Shown here: piece after piece, positions 1 through 9,087 of the stretch | How positions within the stretch are numbered: position 1 is the first letter of the stretch | Layout: each line of letters starts with the position of its first letter | DNA from: JANMDR01 sp031409495 | GTDB taxonomy: Bacteria; Pseudomonadota; Gammaproteobacteria; Burkholderiales; Usitatibacteraceae | Length of the DNA stretch: 64,000 nucleotides | Assembly: GCA_031409495.1 (NCBI GenBank) | Contig: JANNXI010000198.1 | Coordinates: forward strand, 4,803 to 68,802 | Direction of reading: 5' to 3' | Notes under the pieces: model-generated | What the model saw: the letters and a program-made list of their open reading frames with translations, nothing else | The model's database searches: none | Told to the model about the DNA's origin: nothing | Made by a program: the position numbers and the translations under genes

Positions 1-1230
1 ACCCCAGCATCGTGTGCCGCCAAGCGTTACGCTTACAGCGCAGCTGAAACCGCTTCCGGCTGAAATTGCAGTCACGTTGTTACCCGGTGCAATCGCCCAA
101 CGAATCTTATTGGTCTCATCTCCACTGCCAAGTTGGCCTGTAGCGTTAAACCCCCAGCATTGCACGCCGCCATTTAGCAGGGCGCAAGTGTGGGATCCTC
201 TAGCAAAACTAGAGCCAATGGCAATTGCCAAGACGCCACTACCGGCTGGTAGCGAAGTGATTGGTTGTTCGGTTTCTGCAAGTGTTACAGGCGCGTTGAG
301 TAAGTTATCGCCGCCATTTTTACCCCAACATTTAACGCCACCGGCCACAACTGCGCAGCTGTGATCATACCCAACTGCCACGCTCACCGCGCCGCTGCCA
401 GCTGCGATTACAGTAACGGGCAGCGGCTGCGCCCAATTGCCGCCTGAGCCAACTTGACCGGTACTGCCGCTTCCCCAACATTGAACACCTCCCGCAATGA
501 CCGCGCAAACATGCGAATTGCCTACGGCGACGTCAATTACATTGCTTTGTTCTGCGAACACAAGGGTAGGCCGTGGCGCAGTAATGGAACTGCCATTGCC
601 TAGGGAAGAGGCGTCGCTCACGCCGGAACCCCAGCAATAAAGGCCGCCGTTCACTACCGCACAAGAAACAAGACTGCCGCTGCTAACCTTCGAAACGCCA
701 GCGCCGTCTTGAAAAACCGTAACGGCAGATTCACTCGTTGCAGCGGATTTGCCGTCACCCAAGTAACCTGAACCCCAACACCGCAGCCCAGCCGCAATGA
801 TTGAACAGCTTACAGCGTTGCCTGCAGCAACGCCCGACACGGTATTTGCGTATCGGAAAACGTTCAAGACACCTATCGTTGATCTTGCGCCCGTCGCCGT
901 CATCGTTAGAAAACGAATTGGGTAAGCGCCTTCCGAAGTTGGTGTGCCAGCGAACAACACCAAGCCATTGCCCTGGTAGCTGGCAGTGATACCGGGCGGC
1001 AGTCCTTGAATATCCAAATTATTGATCGTAGTGGTGCTACCAATAACAATGTATTCCGAATAAGGTACGCCGAGGTTTGCATTCGGGATTTCAGTACTCA
1101 TCAAATTGATGGAGTAAGAATCTACCAAATCGACAGCCACTGTTACGTTTGCGGCGGCTAGTATGGCATTGCCAGCCTGCGTAGCGGTTAGTAAGCATTG
1201 GCCTGGCGAAAGCATTGTCACCACACCGCT
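1..1230 (-). pseudogene. RCC1-repeat C-terminal part of large secreted protein, beyond an in-frame TGA (partial)
   Basis: Reading the minus strand from 1230 to the window edge in the frame of the upstream FN3 gene gives 410 codons with no stop. The first residues complete the bacterial Ig-like motif that the upstream ORF breaks off (SGVVTMLSPGQC, then TATQAGNA). A putative-Ig (He_PIG-like) segment with GLPPGIT and AGTPTSEGAY follows. Then come about six RCC1-type units of roughly 50 residues, each ending in a motif such as VAVGYDHSCAVVAGGVKCWG. RCC1 units normally form a seven-bladed propeller; the remaining blade or blades would lie beyond the edge. No start codon with a ribosome-binding site is evident after the TGA, so this part is probably expressed only by readthrough or not at all. 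Calling it a pseudogene rather than a sequencing error is an inference. Confidence 0.75.
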
Positions 1231-4200
1231 TCAAACGCTACAAATTGATGGTGAGTTGGATGTATACATCACTGGATTACCAGAGGCACCGCCAACACTT
1301 GTTAACGGGAACGTTTGATTTGGAATGAATGGCTGCGGTGAGATAGGCATAAAACCCACAATCAACTGCCTTGGCGGTAAAGGGGTTACTTGTGACGTAG
1401 CCAGTACAGATGGGCTATTTAGCCCGTTCACGGTAGCTCTCACGCTACAAGTTATGGGCACGGAATACGTAGTTGGTACAACGACTATGGGTGAGCTGTC
1501 TGCTTGTCCGGAAGCGGCACCGCAGGTTGCGACATATTGGGTCGTAATGGTGTTTAAATTTGAATTTATTTCGGGCGGCGCAAACGCGACGGTCAGTTTT
1601 CCATTGCTCACTTCAACGGTTACGGCGCTTGGTGGCGCTGGGACGCTGTATGGCATCAACAGCGTCGCCGATGCAGCAGAATTTAAGCTACTACCAAACT
1701 CGTTCACAGAACGCACCGTGCAGCTGTAGCTGGTGCCATTGGGGATACGGGTAACCAAGATCGGCGACCCGCGCCCGGCCTGACTAATCGCACCGCATTT
1801 TGCGACATGAAACGAGGAAATCGGCAGCGCGGCAGCATCCGCAACAAACCGGACAAGAATATTATTCCCACTCGCTTCTAAAATGATTTGTGTAGGTGCA
1901 GCTGGCACGCCACCAGAAATAGCAACGCTATTCGAGGGAGATGATGCGGCGCTTGTGCCTACTTGATTGAAGGCACTAACAGTACATGTAGGCGACGAAC
2001 CCGCCATTAAACTCCGGACTACGATTGGTGATGCAGTACCCACTGCGCTTTCGGTGCCACACATTGCGACGTACCCAAGAATAGATGGATAGTTACTACT
2101 CGGCACATTTGGCGGTAAAAAGGTAACTGTCACAGCATCGGCGGTTGGCCCCGCTGTAGCAACGCCAATCGTTGGTGCGTTTGGTGAACTGCCTGGAGGG
2201 AAAACGACAATCGATGGCAAAGACGCCGGCCCTGCACCTGCGGAATTTCGAGCAACAACCGTGCAACTCACTGCTTGGTCGTTTGTGGCGCTTACTATTG
2301 CGAACTGCCCGCTGGTAGTGGTTACGAAAGCGCCACAACGCACTTCATAGCCGGAAATTGGGCTAATAGTTGATGGAGGCGCAGCGAACAGCACCTCAAT
2401 GGCGCTGTTAAGTCCCCGCGCCACCACGCCTGTTGGTGCTTGGGGAACATCCGCGTTAGGTTGCACGGTGTTTGAAGCTGCTGATGCCGCACCAGCACCC
2501 ACAGCGTTGATGGCTTTGACATTGCATGTAACGGCAACACCATTGGCTAAGCCGCTTACCGTTATTGGCGAGCTGACACCATTAGCGCTCTGTGTGCCGC
2601 ACGTGGCGGTGTAGCCGGTGATGGCGCTGCCACCCGTATTTGTGGGTGCGGTGAACGTAACAGTTGCACTGGCGTTGCCTGCAACAGCGGTGCCAATGGT
2701 CGGCGCACTCGGTACGGTGGTTACTGCAGCTGGCGTTATGCTGTTTGATGCTGCTGATGCCGCACCTGTACCCACAGCGTTGATGGCTTTGACGTTGCAT
2801 GTAACGGCAACACCATTGGTTAAGCCGCTTACCGTTATTGGCGAGCTAACACCGTTAGCGCTCCGTGTGCCGCACGTGGCGGTGTAGCCGGTGATGGCGC
2901 TGCCACCCGTATTTGTGGGTGCGGTGAACGTGACAGTAACACTGGCGTTGCCTGCAGCAGCGGTGCCAATCGTTGGCGCACCGGGTACGGTGGTTGCCGC
3001 GGCTGGCGTAACACCGTTTGATGTCGCTGATGCCGCACCAGTACCCACAGCGTTGATGGCTTTGACGTTGCATGTAACGGCAACACCATTGGCTAAGCCG
3101 CTTACCGTTATTGGCGAGCTGACACCATTAGCGCTCTGTGTGCCGCACGTGGCGGTGTAGCCGGTGATGGCGCTGCCGCCCGTATTTGTGGGTGCGGTGA
3201 ACGTAACAGTTGCACTGGCGTTGCCTGCAGCGGCGGTGCCAATGGTGGGCGCTGCTGGCACAGTTATAGCTGGAATAACGCTGTTTGATGCAGCTGATGC
3301 AGCACCAGTACCTATGGCGTTGATGGCTTTGACGTTACAAGTAACGGCAGTGCCATTAGTCAGAGTCGTAACGGTGATCGGTGAGCTAGTGCTTGTTGCT
3401 GATTTTGCGCCACAGGTGGCGGCATAGCCCGTGATGACGCCACCGCCTGTGTTTGTAGGTGCTGTGAACGTAACAGTTGCACTGGCGTTGCCCGCAGTGG
3501 CTGTGCCAATAACAGGCGCGCTAGGAACAGTGGCAGGAGTGATGCTATTGGATGCTGCCGATGCAGCGCCAGTCCCAGCGGCGTTGGTAGCCTTGACATT
3601 ACAAGTAACAGCAGCACCGTTAGGCAGGGCAGTAACCGTGATTGGTGAGGCAGTGCCTGTGGCTGACTTTGTACCGCACGTAGCGGTGTAGCCCGTGATG
3701 GCGCTGCCGCCAGTGTTTGTAGGTGCCGTGAAACTAACGATGGCACGCGCGTTACCCGCAGTAGCCGTACCAATCGTGGGCGCACTAGGCACAGTTATCG
3801 CAGGAATAACGCTGTTTGATGCCGCTGATGCCGCGCCAGTCCCAACGGCGTTAGTGGCCTTGACATTACATGTAACAGCAGCACCGTTAGGCAGGGCAGT
3901 AACCGTGATTGTTGAGGCAGAGCCTGTGGCTGACTTTGTACCGCACGTAGCGGTGTAGCCCGTGATGGCGCTGCCGCCAGTGTTTGTAGGTGCCGTGAAA
4001 CTAACGATGGCACGTGCGTTACCCGCAATCGCTGTACCGATCGTGGGCGCACCAGGTACCGTGGCGGCTAAATTAGTTATAAGCCAAAGTTCGTCAAACG
4101 GTGCGCGAGCTGCCAAATGATTGAAGACTTCGACAACAATAGCGCCATCGCCTGCCAGTATCGGCGAAGGTACGGTTGCGCTAACTTGGGTTGCCGATAC

Positions 4201-5646
4201 CTTTTGCGATTGCAATTTAACGCCAGCGGCGTAAACGGCGGTCTCGTCGGTGATATCCAATCCTTCAATTTGAATAACTAGCGACTCTGTACCATCAAAA
4301 AATGAACGTGGTTGGATATCAATAATCCGTGCAGAACGATTTACTGGCGGTGGAAACGCATCCTGACCCTCACTTCCGGTCGATTGTGATGATGAGTTTT
4401 CCAGCTGGATAGACCCTTTAGAATTAAGATTCGAAAGAACGAGCGCCCTTTCCGAAAAGGAAAGTGTTGCCAAATTTAAGACCGAGACGCTATCGTCGTC
4501 GGCGTTTGCAAGCATGACAATATTTGCCAACTCATTAACCGATATGGTTGCAGCTGGGTGTACGAGTGGCATCTCAAATTCGACTTTATTTAAATCATTG
4601 AGGCTTACCGCAACCAGTCGCTCGTGAGTTGCCGAGAGAGCAAACAACGTGCTGTTACCAACTGCGATATCTGTGAATCGGCCATTTATGAGAAGCGGTA
4701 AGGTCTTCCCGTTCGTTATGTCAACTTCATGCACCGAATTGTCTGTGAGAAGAACGTAGGCGTTCGTAGACTTGGAATCAAGTACAATTTTTTGAATCGG
4801 CGCGACGAACGTTGCTGAGTAAAGTTGCTGGGCATTTGCGTAGTCAAAAACGCTGAGCACTCGACTCGAATTTGAATGCAGCAGGGCGCGCCCTAAAATC
4901 TGGTCCAATGCCATAGTTGGAGCCGCTGGTGAATAAACTACGTCAGCACTAACAACGGACACCTTGTGCGCCAACATATCAACTATGCTTATTTCCGCAC
5001 TTTGAGCAACAACAGCCAGCCCCCGCTTATCGTCAATTGCTATCGCAACCGCCGCTTTTGATAACCGCAAGTTGCCTTTGCGATTTTTAGCTAAGTCATG
5101 CCATTTTAGTGTGACAGAATTATCTAGAGGATTGTTAATGGTGTTCGCCACGAAGTTGGTTGAAACAACAGCGGCACTTTCCAGATTGTTGTTTACGGGA
5201 TGCTTTAGGCTAAGTTGACCTAATTCAATTCGCATAATTTCCCGAGTTCGCTCTAAATTTACGGGCAATATTTGATTTGTTTGCTCGCTCAGCGTCTGAT
5301 TGACTGCATCGTCAACCACAGCAGGCGGCGCGCGCTTAGTTGGGTAACCAAACTTATCATTTCGATTTGGGACGTCGTTCGGTAAAACGTTTGCCCGAAA
5401 GACGTAGCCATTAGTTATGGCATTTGATGGGGGCGGGGAAATCTCGGCTTTGTGGGGATGATTTCCAGTCGGCACTAGGCGAGGTGATGCCGCCACAACC
5501 TCCATGATGCGCAAATTTCCACTTGCTTCAGCAAGATTTAAGATAGGCGGCGCTAAAAACCAAATCGCCACTTCCAAAATACCGAGTATAAGTTTAGCCC
5601 TTCGAACATTTGCGATGAAGCAATAACTAAAAGAATCAAAAACCAC
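1231..5646 (-). CDS. Large exported protein with propeller-like region, IPT/TIG-like domain and ten fibronectin type III-like repeats
   Basis: 1471 residues from a GTG start. The N-terminus has basic residues then a hydrophobic stretch (LILGILEVAIWFLAPPILNL) that looks like a signal peptide or anchor. Residues about 190-410 contain repeated short beta-type units resembling a YVTN-like propeller. Residues about 440-525 look IPT/TIG-like. About ten FN3-like repeats of 85-92 residues follow; the first six are almost identical (VPSAPTIGTA, TGYTATCGT, VTCNVKA, GAASAASN) and each has two conserved Cys. The ORF ends in the middle of an Ig-like motif (SPSICSV) at TGA 1231-1233, and the same frame stays open to the window edge with RCC1 repeats. 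The intact protein would be a surface or secreted adhesin-like product; its actual function is unknown. Stands alone, with AT-rich DNA upstream. Confidence 0.8.
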   Translation of the reverse strand: MVFDSFSYCFIANVRRAKLILGILEVAIWFLAPPILNLAEASGNLRIMEVVAASPRLVPTGNHPHKAEISPPPSNAITNGYVFRANVLPNDVPNRNDKFGYPTKRAPPAVVDDAVNQTLSEQTNQILPVNLERTREIMRIELGQLSLKHPVNNNLESAAVVSTNFVANTINNPLDNSVTLKWHDLAKNRKGNLRLSKAAVAIAIDDKRGLAVVAQSAEISIVDMLAHKVSVVSADVVYSPAAPTMALDQILGRALLHSNSSRVLSVFDYANAQQLYSATFVAPIQKIVLDSKSTNAYVLLTDNSVHEVDITNGKTLPLLINGRFTDIAVGNSTLFALSATHERLVAVSLNDLNKVEFEMPLVHPAATISVNELANIVMLANADDDSVSVLNLATLSFSERALVLSNLNSKGSIQLENSSSQSTGSEGQDAFPPPVNRSARIIDIQPRSFFDGTESLVIQIEGLDITDETAVYAAGVKLQSQKVSATQVSATVPSPILAGDGAIVVEVFNHLAARAPFDELWLITNLAATVPGAPTIGTAIAGNARAIVSFTAPTNTGGSAITGYTATCGTKSATGSASTITVTALPNGAAVTCNVKATNAVGTGAASAASNSVIPAITVPSAPTIGTATAGNARAIVSFTAPTNTGGSAITGYTATCGTKSATGTASPITVTALPNGAAVTCNVKATNAAGTGAASAASNSITPATVPSAPVIGTATAGNASATVTFTAPTNTGGGVITGYAATCGAKSATSTSSPITVTTLTNGTAVTCNVKAINAIGTGAASAASNSVIPAITVPAAPTIGTAAAGNASATVTFTAPTNTGGSAITGYTATCGTQSANGVSSPITVSGLANGVAVTCNVKAINAVGTGAASATSNGVTPAAATTVPGAPTIGTAAAGNASVTVTFTAPTNTGGSAITGYTATCGTRSANGVSSPITVSGLTNGVAVTCNVKAINAVGTGAASAASNSITPAAVTTVPSAPTIGTAVAGNASATVTFTAPTNTGGSAITGYTATCGTQSANGVSSPITVSGLANGVAVTCNVKAINAVGAGAASAASNTVQPNADVPQAPTGVVARGLNSAIEVLFAAPPSTISPISGYEVRCGAFVTTTSGQFAIVSATNDQAVSCTVVARNSAGAGPASLPSIVVFPPGSSPNAPTIGVATAGPTADAVTVTFLPPNVPSSNYPSILGYVAMCGTESAVGTASPIVVRSLMAGSSPTCTVSAFNQVGTSAASSPSNSVAISGGVPAAPTQIILEASGNNILVRFVADAAALPISSFHVAKCGAISQAGRGSPILVTRIPNGTSYSCTVRSVNEFGSSLNSAASATLLMPYSVPAPPSAVTVEVSNGKLTVAFAPPEINSNLNTITTQYVATCGAASGQADSSPIVVVPTTYSVPITCSVRATVNGLNSPSVLATSQVTPLPPRQLIVGFMPISPQPFIPNQTFPLTSVGGASGNPVMYTSNSPSICSV
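2440..4060 (-). repeat. Six tandem FN3-coding repeat units of about 264-276 bp
   Basis: On the plus strand a block beginning near 'ggcgcactaggcac' recurs at intervals of about 264-276 bp (near 4050, 3785, 3525, 3255, 2985 and 2715). Long stretches such as 'ccggtgatggcgctgcc' and 'gtatttgtgggtgcggtgaa' are identical between units. The units encode FN3 repeats 1 to 6. Pairs of neighbouring units are closest to each other (1 with 2, 4 to 6 among themselves), which suggests recent tandem duplication or gene conversion. The array could change copy number by recombination and could collapse in short-read assemblies. Confidence 0.85.
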
Positions 5647-6409
5647 TGCATTCAGGTAAAAAATTTCATAACTTGCGCCATCCAGATTGATGATTGTTTT
5701 ATTTTTGATTAAATTTACTTAATTACGATATTAAAAGCGCTTAGTGACGTACATAATTTTACCAAATTACCCTTAAATCCGCACAAAATTAAATTTATAG
5801 TTTAAATAATTAGAAATTGATACAATATTTCCACAAAACGCATCACAATAAAACTAAGTTTTTACTAAAAAACTACACTTTGTGTATTGCCAATAACAAT
5901 TCCGTTAGGCTCACTACGAACTTAACTTTCTAATGATGCCGGAGTTGCTTAAACGGGCAGCCATGATGGCGCCTTTTCTCGTCATCTGGCTTCAGCGTCT
6001 ACATCGTAATTACCGATGTCGCGCTGTAGAATATCCATCAATAAACCCACGAGTTCGCGATACACGTCCGTCATCTTTTCCTTTGGATACTCCACCCGAT
6101 TGGGTTGGAGGCTACGATTTTTTACCCCATCACCAAAACATACGGTGTCTGCAAAAAGCAGCAACAACGCTTGCAATAACTATGCAAACGCGCGCAAACA
6201 TATGGAAATTTCACCACCCACATTGCTGCTATTACCTAATGCGTACCAAAACTAAGTGACGCCGTATTGGATAGCAGCCTAAGCGATGAACGCGTGAACC
6301 AACTGGAAGCCGATGTAGCGCAGCTTAAGTGCAAAATCGCATGGCTTTCCGAAAAACTGCTGAGCTTTAAAAAGCAGTTTGAATAAGCAAATGATAAATG
6401 GCGAAGTGC
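5647..6409. other. Gene-poor stretch, AT-rich in its left half
   Basis: 5647-5930 is strongly AT-rich and carries no convincing ORF; it should contain the promoter of the minus-strand FN3 gene. From 5930 to 6250 there are only short overlapping ORFs on both strands. The most protein-like is on the minus strand at 5982-6176 (64 residues, containing KEKMTDVYRELVGLLMDIL), but I recognise no family. A short hairpin 'acatcgtaattaccgatgt' lies near 6000-6018. No RNA gene or mobile element is recognised. Confidence 0.5.
6240..6386 (+). pseudogene. Possible 3' remnant of a coiled-coil protein (YceH/DUF480-like tail)
   Basis: The plus-strand frame after a TAA at 6237-6239 stays open to TAA at 6384-6386 with no good start codon. 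Its end encodes a heptad-like tail (SDERVNQLEADVAQLKCKIA, then SEKLLSFKKQFE). The pattern resembles the C-terminal coiled coil of YceH/DUF480 proteins (RVEALEIEVAELK in E. coli). No YceH winged-helix sequence is visible upstream in any frame, so this would be only a remnant. It may also be chance. Confidence 0.25.
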
Positions 6410-7705
6410 TTACGGCAATAGCTTGCGCACAGGTTCGACCACCGCGGTGGGACGCGCATGCGCTGCGGGTGCGTGTTGCGCAAGGGCGATGCCTGCTTCC
6501 TTAAACTGTTGCCACGTAGCACATAAAATGTCAGATCGTAAGGCCGCCTGTCCGTTTTCGGGATCGCTAATCCACACGGCAAGCTCCAGCTCTGCACCTG
6601 CATCCGTTATTTGCCGCACCAAGGCTAGGGGAGCAGGTTCAGCCAGTACGCGCGCTTGCGCTTTACCTACTTGATTGAAGATGGCCAGCGCTTCTAGCAG
6701 CGGCGCATTATGTTGCACCACCAATGTACATTTAACGCTAATAGATTTATCAGCGTAAGAGTGGTTAGTGAGGGTATTGGTGACGATAAAATCATTAGGA
6801 ATAATCGATTCAGTACCGTCTAAACTTTTAATCACCGTGTAGCGCGCCTTGATGTCGGTGACCACGCCATAGCGATTATCGATCGTCACTAAATCACCCG
6901 GGCGAATGGAATGATCGAGCAAGAGTACGAAACCACTGACATAATTGCTGGTAATTTTTTGCAGGCCTAAACCTAAGCCCACGCCCACGGCACCACCAAA
7001 CACCGACAGCACCGTAATATCAATGCCTACTATCGGCAGGGCGACCAGAATTGCTACTAGCACGGCAATGGCGCGCAGCAACTTGGTGGCAAACACCCGC
7101 ATGGTTAAATCAACCGATTGCAAGGTCATGATGCGGCGCTCTAACACGCCGGTTAAAAATAGCGCCACAAATATCGCGATGGCAACGGATAAAATAGCGG
7201 CAATGACCATCCACAGCGTAATTTTTTGTTTGCCTACGGTGACGCTGACCGCCTCTAAGCCAGCTACAAGCTCAGGCAACAGCCCCGTAAAGTACAGCAC
7301 AACAATTGACCAAGCGCTATAAACAATAACCCGCTCAAAGGCCTTAAGCGTGGCGCTGGGCGCTATGGTATGGCGCAGCATATACACCGCAAAGCGGATG
7401 AGCATGAAAGAGCCGATGATGGGCAAGGCTACTTTCAACATTGGCACGGCTTGAAACTTGGCGAGCGCCCATGAACTTAGCCACACTAGCGCTAGCATGA
7501 TAGTGGGTGCCGCCAAACGCACCACACCACCAGCACTTACCTTTGCGGTGCCCGGGGCTAACCCTTCAGGCATACGTGAGCGTATGACTCTCGCACCAAG
7601 CCACGCGCAAGCCAAACAAAGCAACAGCACCAAAGCTTGTAATGCCCCTTGGCGTGTGAGTATGCTTTGCGCGAAGGCTTGGAGTTCAGCTAAAAATGCG
7701 TCCAT
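6410..7705 (-). CDS. MscS-family mechanosensitive ion channel
   Basis: About 431 residues in the inner membrane. Several hydrophobic helices fill the N-terminal half, including a long segment with AVLVAILVALPIVGIDITVL. The typical MscS pore helix and beta domain follow: Gly/Ala-rich GGAVGVGLGLGLQKI, then NYVSGFVLLLDHSIRPGD, then VVTDIKARYTVI and IIPNDFIVTNTLTN. The channel opens under membrane tension and protects against hypo-osmotic shock. ATG at 7705 is preferred over an in-frame TTG two codons upstream. It starts 10 nt after the stop of the RsmB-like gene, so the two are probably co-transcribed. The MscS family is clear; the exact subfamily is not assigned. Confidence 0.9.
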   Translation of the reverse strand: MDAFLAELQAFAQSILTRQGALQALVLLLCLACAWLGARVIRSRMPEGLAPGTAKVSAGGVVRLAAPTIMLALVWLSSWALAKFQAVPMLKVALPIIGSFMLIRFAVYMLRHTIAPSATLKAFERVIVYSAWSIVVLYFTGLLPELVAGLEAVSVTVGKQKITLWMVIAAILSVAIAIFVALFLTGVLERRIMTLQSVDLTMRVFATKLLRAIAVLVAILVALPIVGIDITVLSVFGGAVGVGLGLGLQKITSNYVSGFVLLLDHSIRPGDLVTIDNRYGVVTDIKARYTVIKSLDGTESIIPNDFIVTNTLTNHSYADKSISVKCTLVVQHNAPLLEALAIFNQVGKAQARVLAEPAPLALVRQITDAGAELELAVWISDPENGQAALRSDILCATWQQFKEAGIALAQHAPAAHARPTAVVEPVRKLLP

Positions 7706-7715
7706 CACCAACTAC

Positions 7716-9059
7716 TCACGCCGTCGGCGTGCCCGTGTCTGCTCGCGCTTGGGCGTCATCAGCAACTGGCTTAGTTTTTTCGGGCTTTGGTTCGGCAGCA
7801 CCACGCACCATTACCGCCGCAAAAAAGCCGTCAACATGATGAGTATGCGGATAGAGCCGCATAAAATCACCCTCCTGTGGAGGCTCCACTTTCAAGCGCG
7901 CACTATCGAGTACTTGGTGCACAGGCACAACGCTGAAATGTGGGTTGGCTTTTAAGAAAGCGCTAATAATATCTTCATTTTCTTCACGCAAAAAACTACA
8001 GGTAGCGTACACCAAACGGCCGCCCGGCTTAACCAAACGCCCTGCACTCGCCAAGATAGCGGCTTGCTTTACGTTCAGTTCGGCCAAGCCTTTTTCGCTC
8101 TGCCGCCACTTCAAATCGGGGTTACGCCGCAATGTGCCCAAGCCCGTACATGGGGCATCTACAAGCACACGATCCAATTTACCAGCAAGGCGTTTTACGC
8201 GGGTATCGTTTTCACTTTCAATACGCTGCGCCATCACATTGGACAAACCAGAGCGTTTCAAACGTGGCGATAAATTGGCCAAGCGCTTTTCCGAAACGTC
8301 AAATGCGTACAAGCGTCCGGTTGACGCCATTTGCGCGCCCAACAATAAAGTTTTGCCACCAGCACCAGCACAAAAATCAGCCACCATCTCGCCACGCTTG
8401 GCTTCCATCAGCAAGCCCAATACTTGGCTGCCTTCGTCTTGAATTTCAATGCTGCCGTTTAAAAACAACGCGTGTTTATTCAGTGCAGGCTTGCCTTTTA
8501 AGCGCACGCCCATGGGTGAAATTGCGGTAGGTAGTGCGTCAATACCTTCTTGGGCAAATGCCTGAAGAATGGCTTCGCGCTTGGCCTTCACGGTGTTTAC
8601 GCGGAGATCAAGGGGGGCTGCATGTTGTAGCGATTGCGCTAATCGCATAATTTCTTCTTCGCTCATCCACGGGCTCAAGCGCGCCAAAACCCAATCGGGC
8701 AATTCCGTGCGCACCGCAAATGGCAAGGTCGACAAATCGAGTGCCTTCAACTTTTCAAGCAGCGGATGATCGGCTTGGCTGGCAAGTTTAAGTACATCGC
8801 GCAAGCCCATACTAGAGAAGCGGGCGAGCGCGCCTAAGGCCAGCAGGCGCGGATGGCCGCCGACGATAACGCTTTCGAGCACGCGTCGATGGCGCAATAC
8901 GCTGTAAATGGTTTCAGCCACCACGGCGCGATCACGCACGCCTAGTTTTGGATGCTGACGGAAGTAAAATTTGAGGCTTACGTCTGCCGGTGAAACCAGC
9001 GGCAAAACCACGGTAAGCGCATCAACGATGGAGGAAAACTGGGAAGGAGTAATTTGCAT
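7716..9059 (-). CDS. rsmB: 16S rRNA m5C methyltransferase, RsmB/NOP2/Sun family
   Basis: 447 residues, the family's usual length. The N-terminal part (to about residue 150) is helical and NusB/RsmB-like. The SAM-dependent Rossmann fold follows with motif I (VADFCAGAGGKTLLLGAQM). Both catalytic cysteines are present: motif IV DAPCTGLGTLRRNPDLKWR and motif VI LVYATCSFLREENED. RsmB methylates C967 of 16S rRNA; other family members (RsmF) have different specificity, so the exact target is inferred. It is followed on the same strand by the MscS gene and preceded by two DUF3108 genes, a gene order often seen in betaproteobacteria. Start ATG at 9059. Confidence 0.85.
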   Translation of the reverse strand: MQITPSQFSSIVDALTVVLPLVSPADVSLKFYFRQHPKLGVRDRAVVAETIYSVLRHRRVLESVIVGGHPRLLALGALARFSSMGLRDVLKLASQADHPLLEKLKALDLSTLPFAVRTELPDWVLARLSPWMSEEEIMRLAQSLQHAAPLDLRVNTVKAKREAILQAFAQEGIDALPTAISPMGVRLKGKPALNKHALFLNGSIEIQDEGSQVLGLLMEAKRGEMVADFCAGAGGKTLLLGAQMASTGRLYAFDVSEKRLANLSPRLKRSGLSNVMAQRIESENDTRVKRLAGKLDRVLVDAPCTGLGTLRRNPDLKWRQSEKGLAELNVKQAAILASAGRLVKPGGRLVYATCSFLREENEDIISAFLKANPHFSVVPVHQVLDSARLKVEPPQEGDFMRLYPHTHHVDGFFAAVMVRGAAEPKPEKTKPVADDAQARADTGTPTA

Positions 9060-9087
9060 ACGCCATTATCGCCGATTTTCGAGATTT

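Noticed and set aside
1231..1233. TGA as selenocysteine codon
   Set aside because: The residue lies in an Ig-like structural motif, not at a redox site, and no SECIS-like hairpin is evident directly after it.
2399..3958. Series of plus-strand ORFs of 70-90 codons antisense to the FN3 repeats, with repeated MMALPPVFVGAVNVTV-like products
   Set aside because: They mirror the tandem repeat units on the coding strand, have no ribosome-binding sites and follow from the repeat periodicity and codon bias.
8564..8598. GCCTGAAGAATGGC in the rsmB-like gene with a weak second arm
   Set aside because: The encoded AILQAFAQEG helix is normal for the family and the right half matches poorly.
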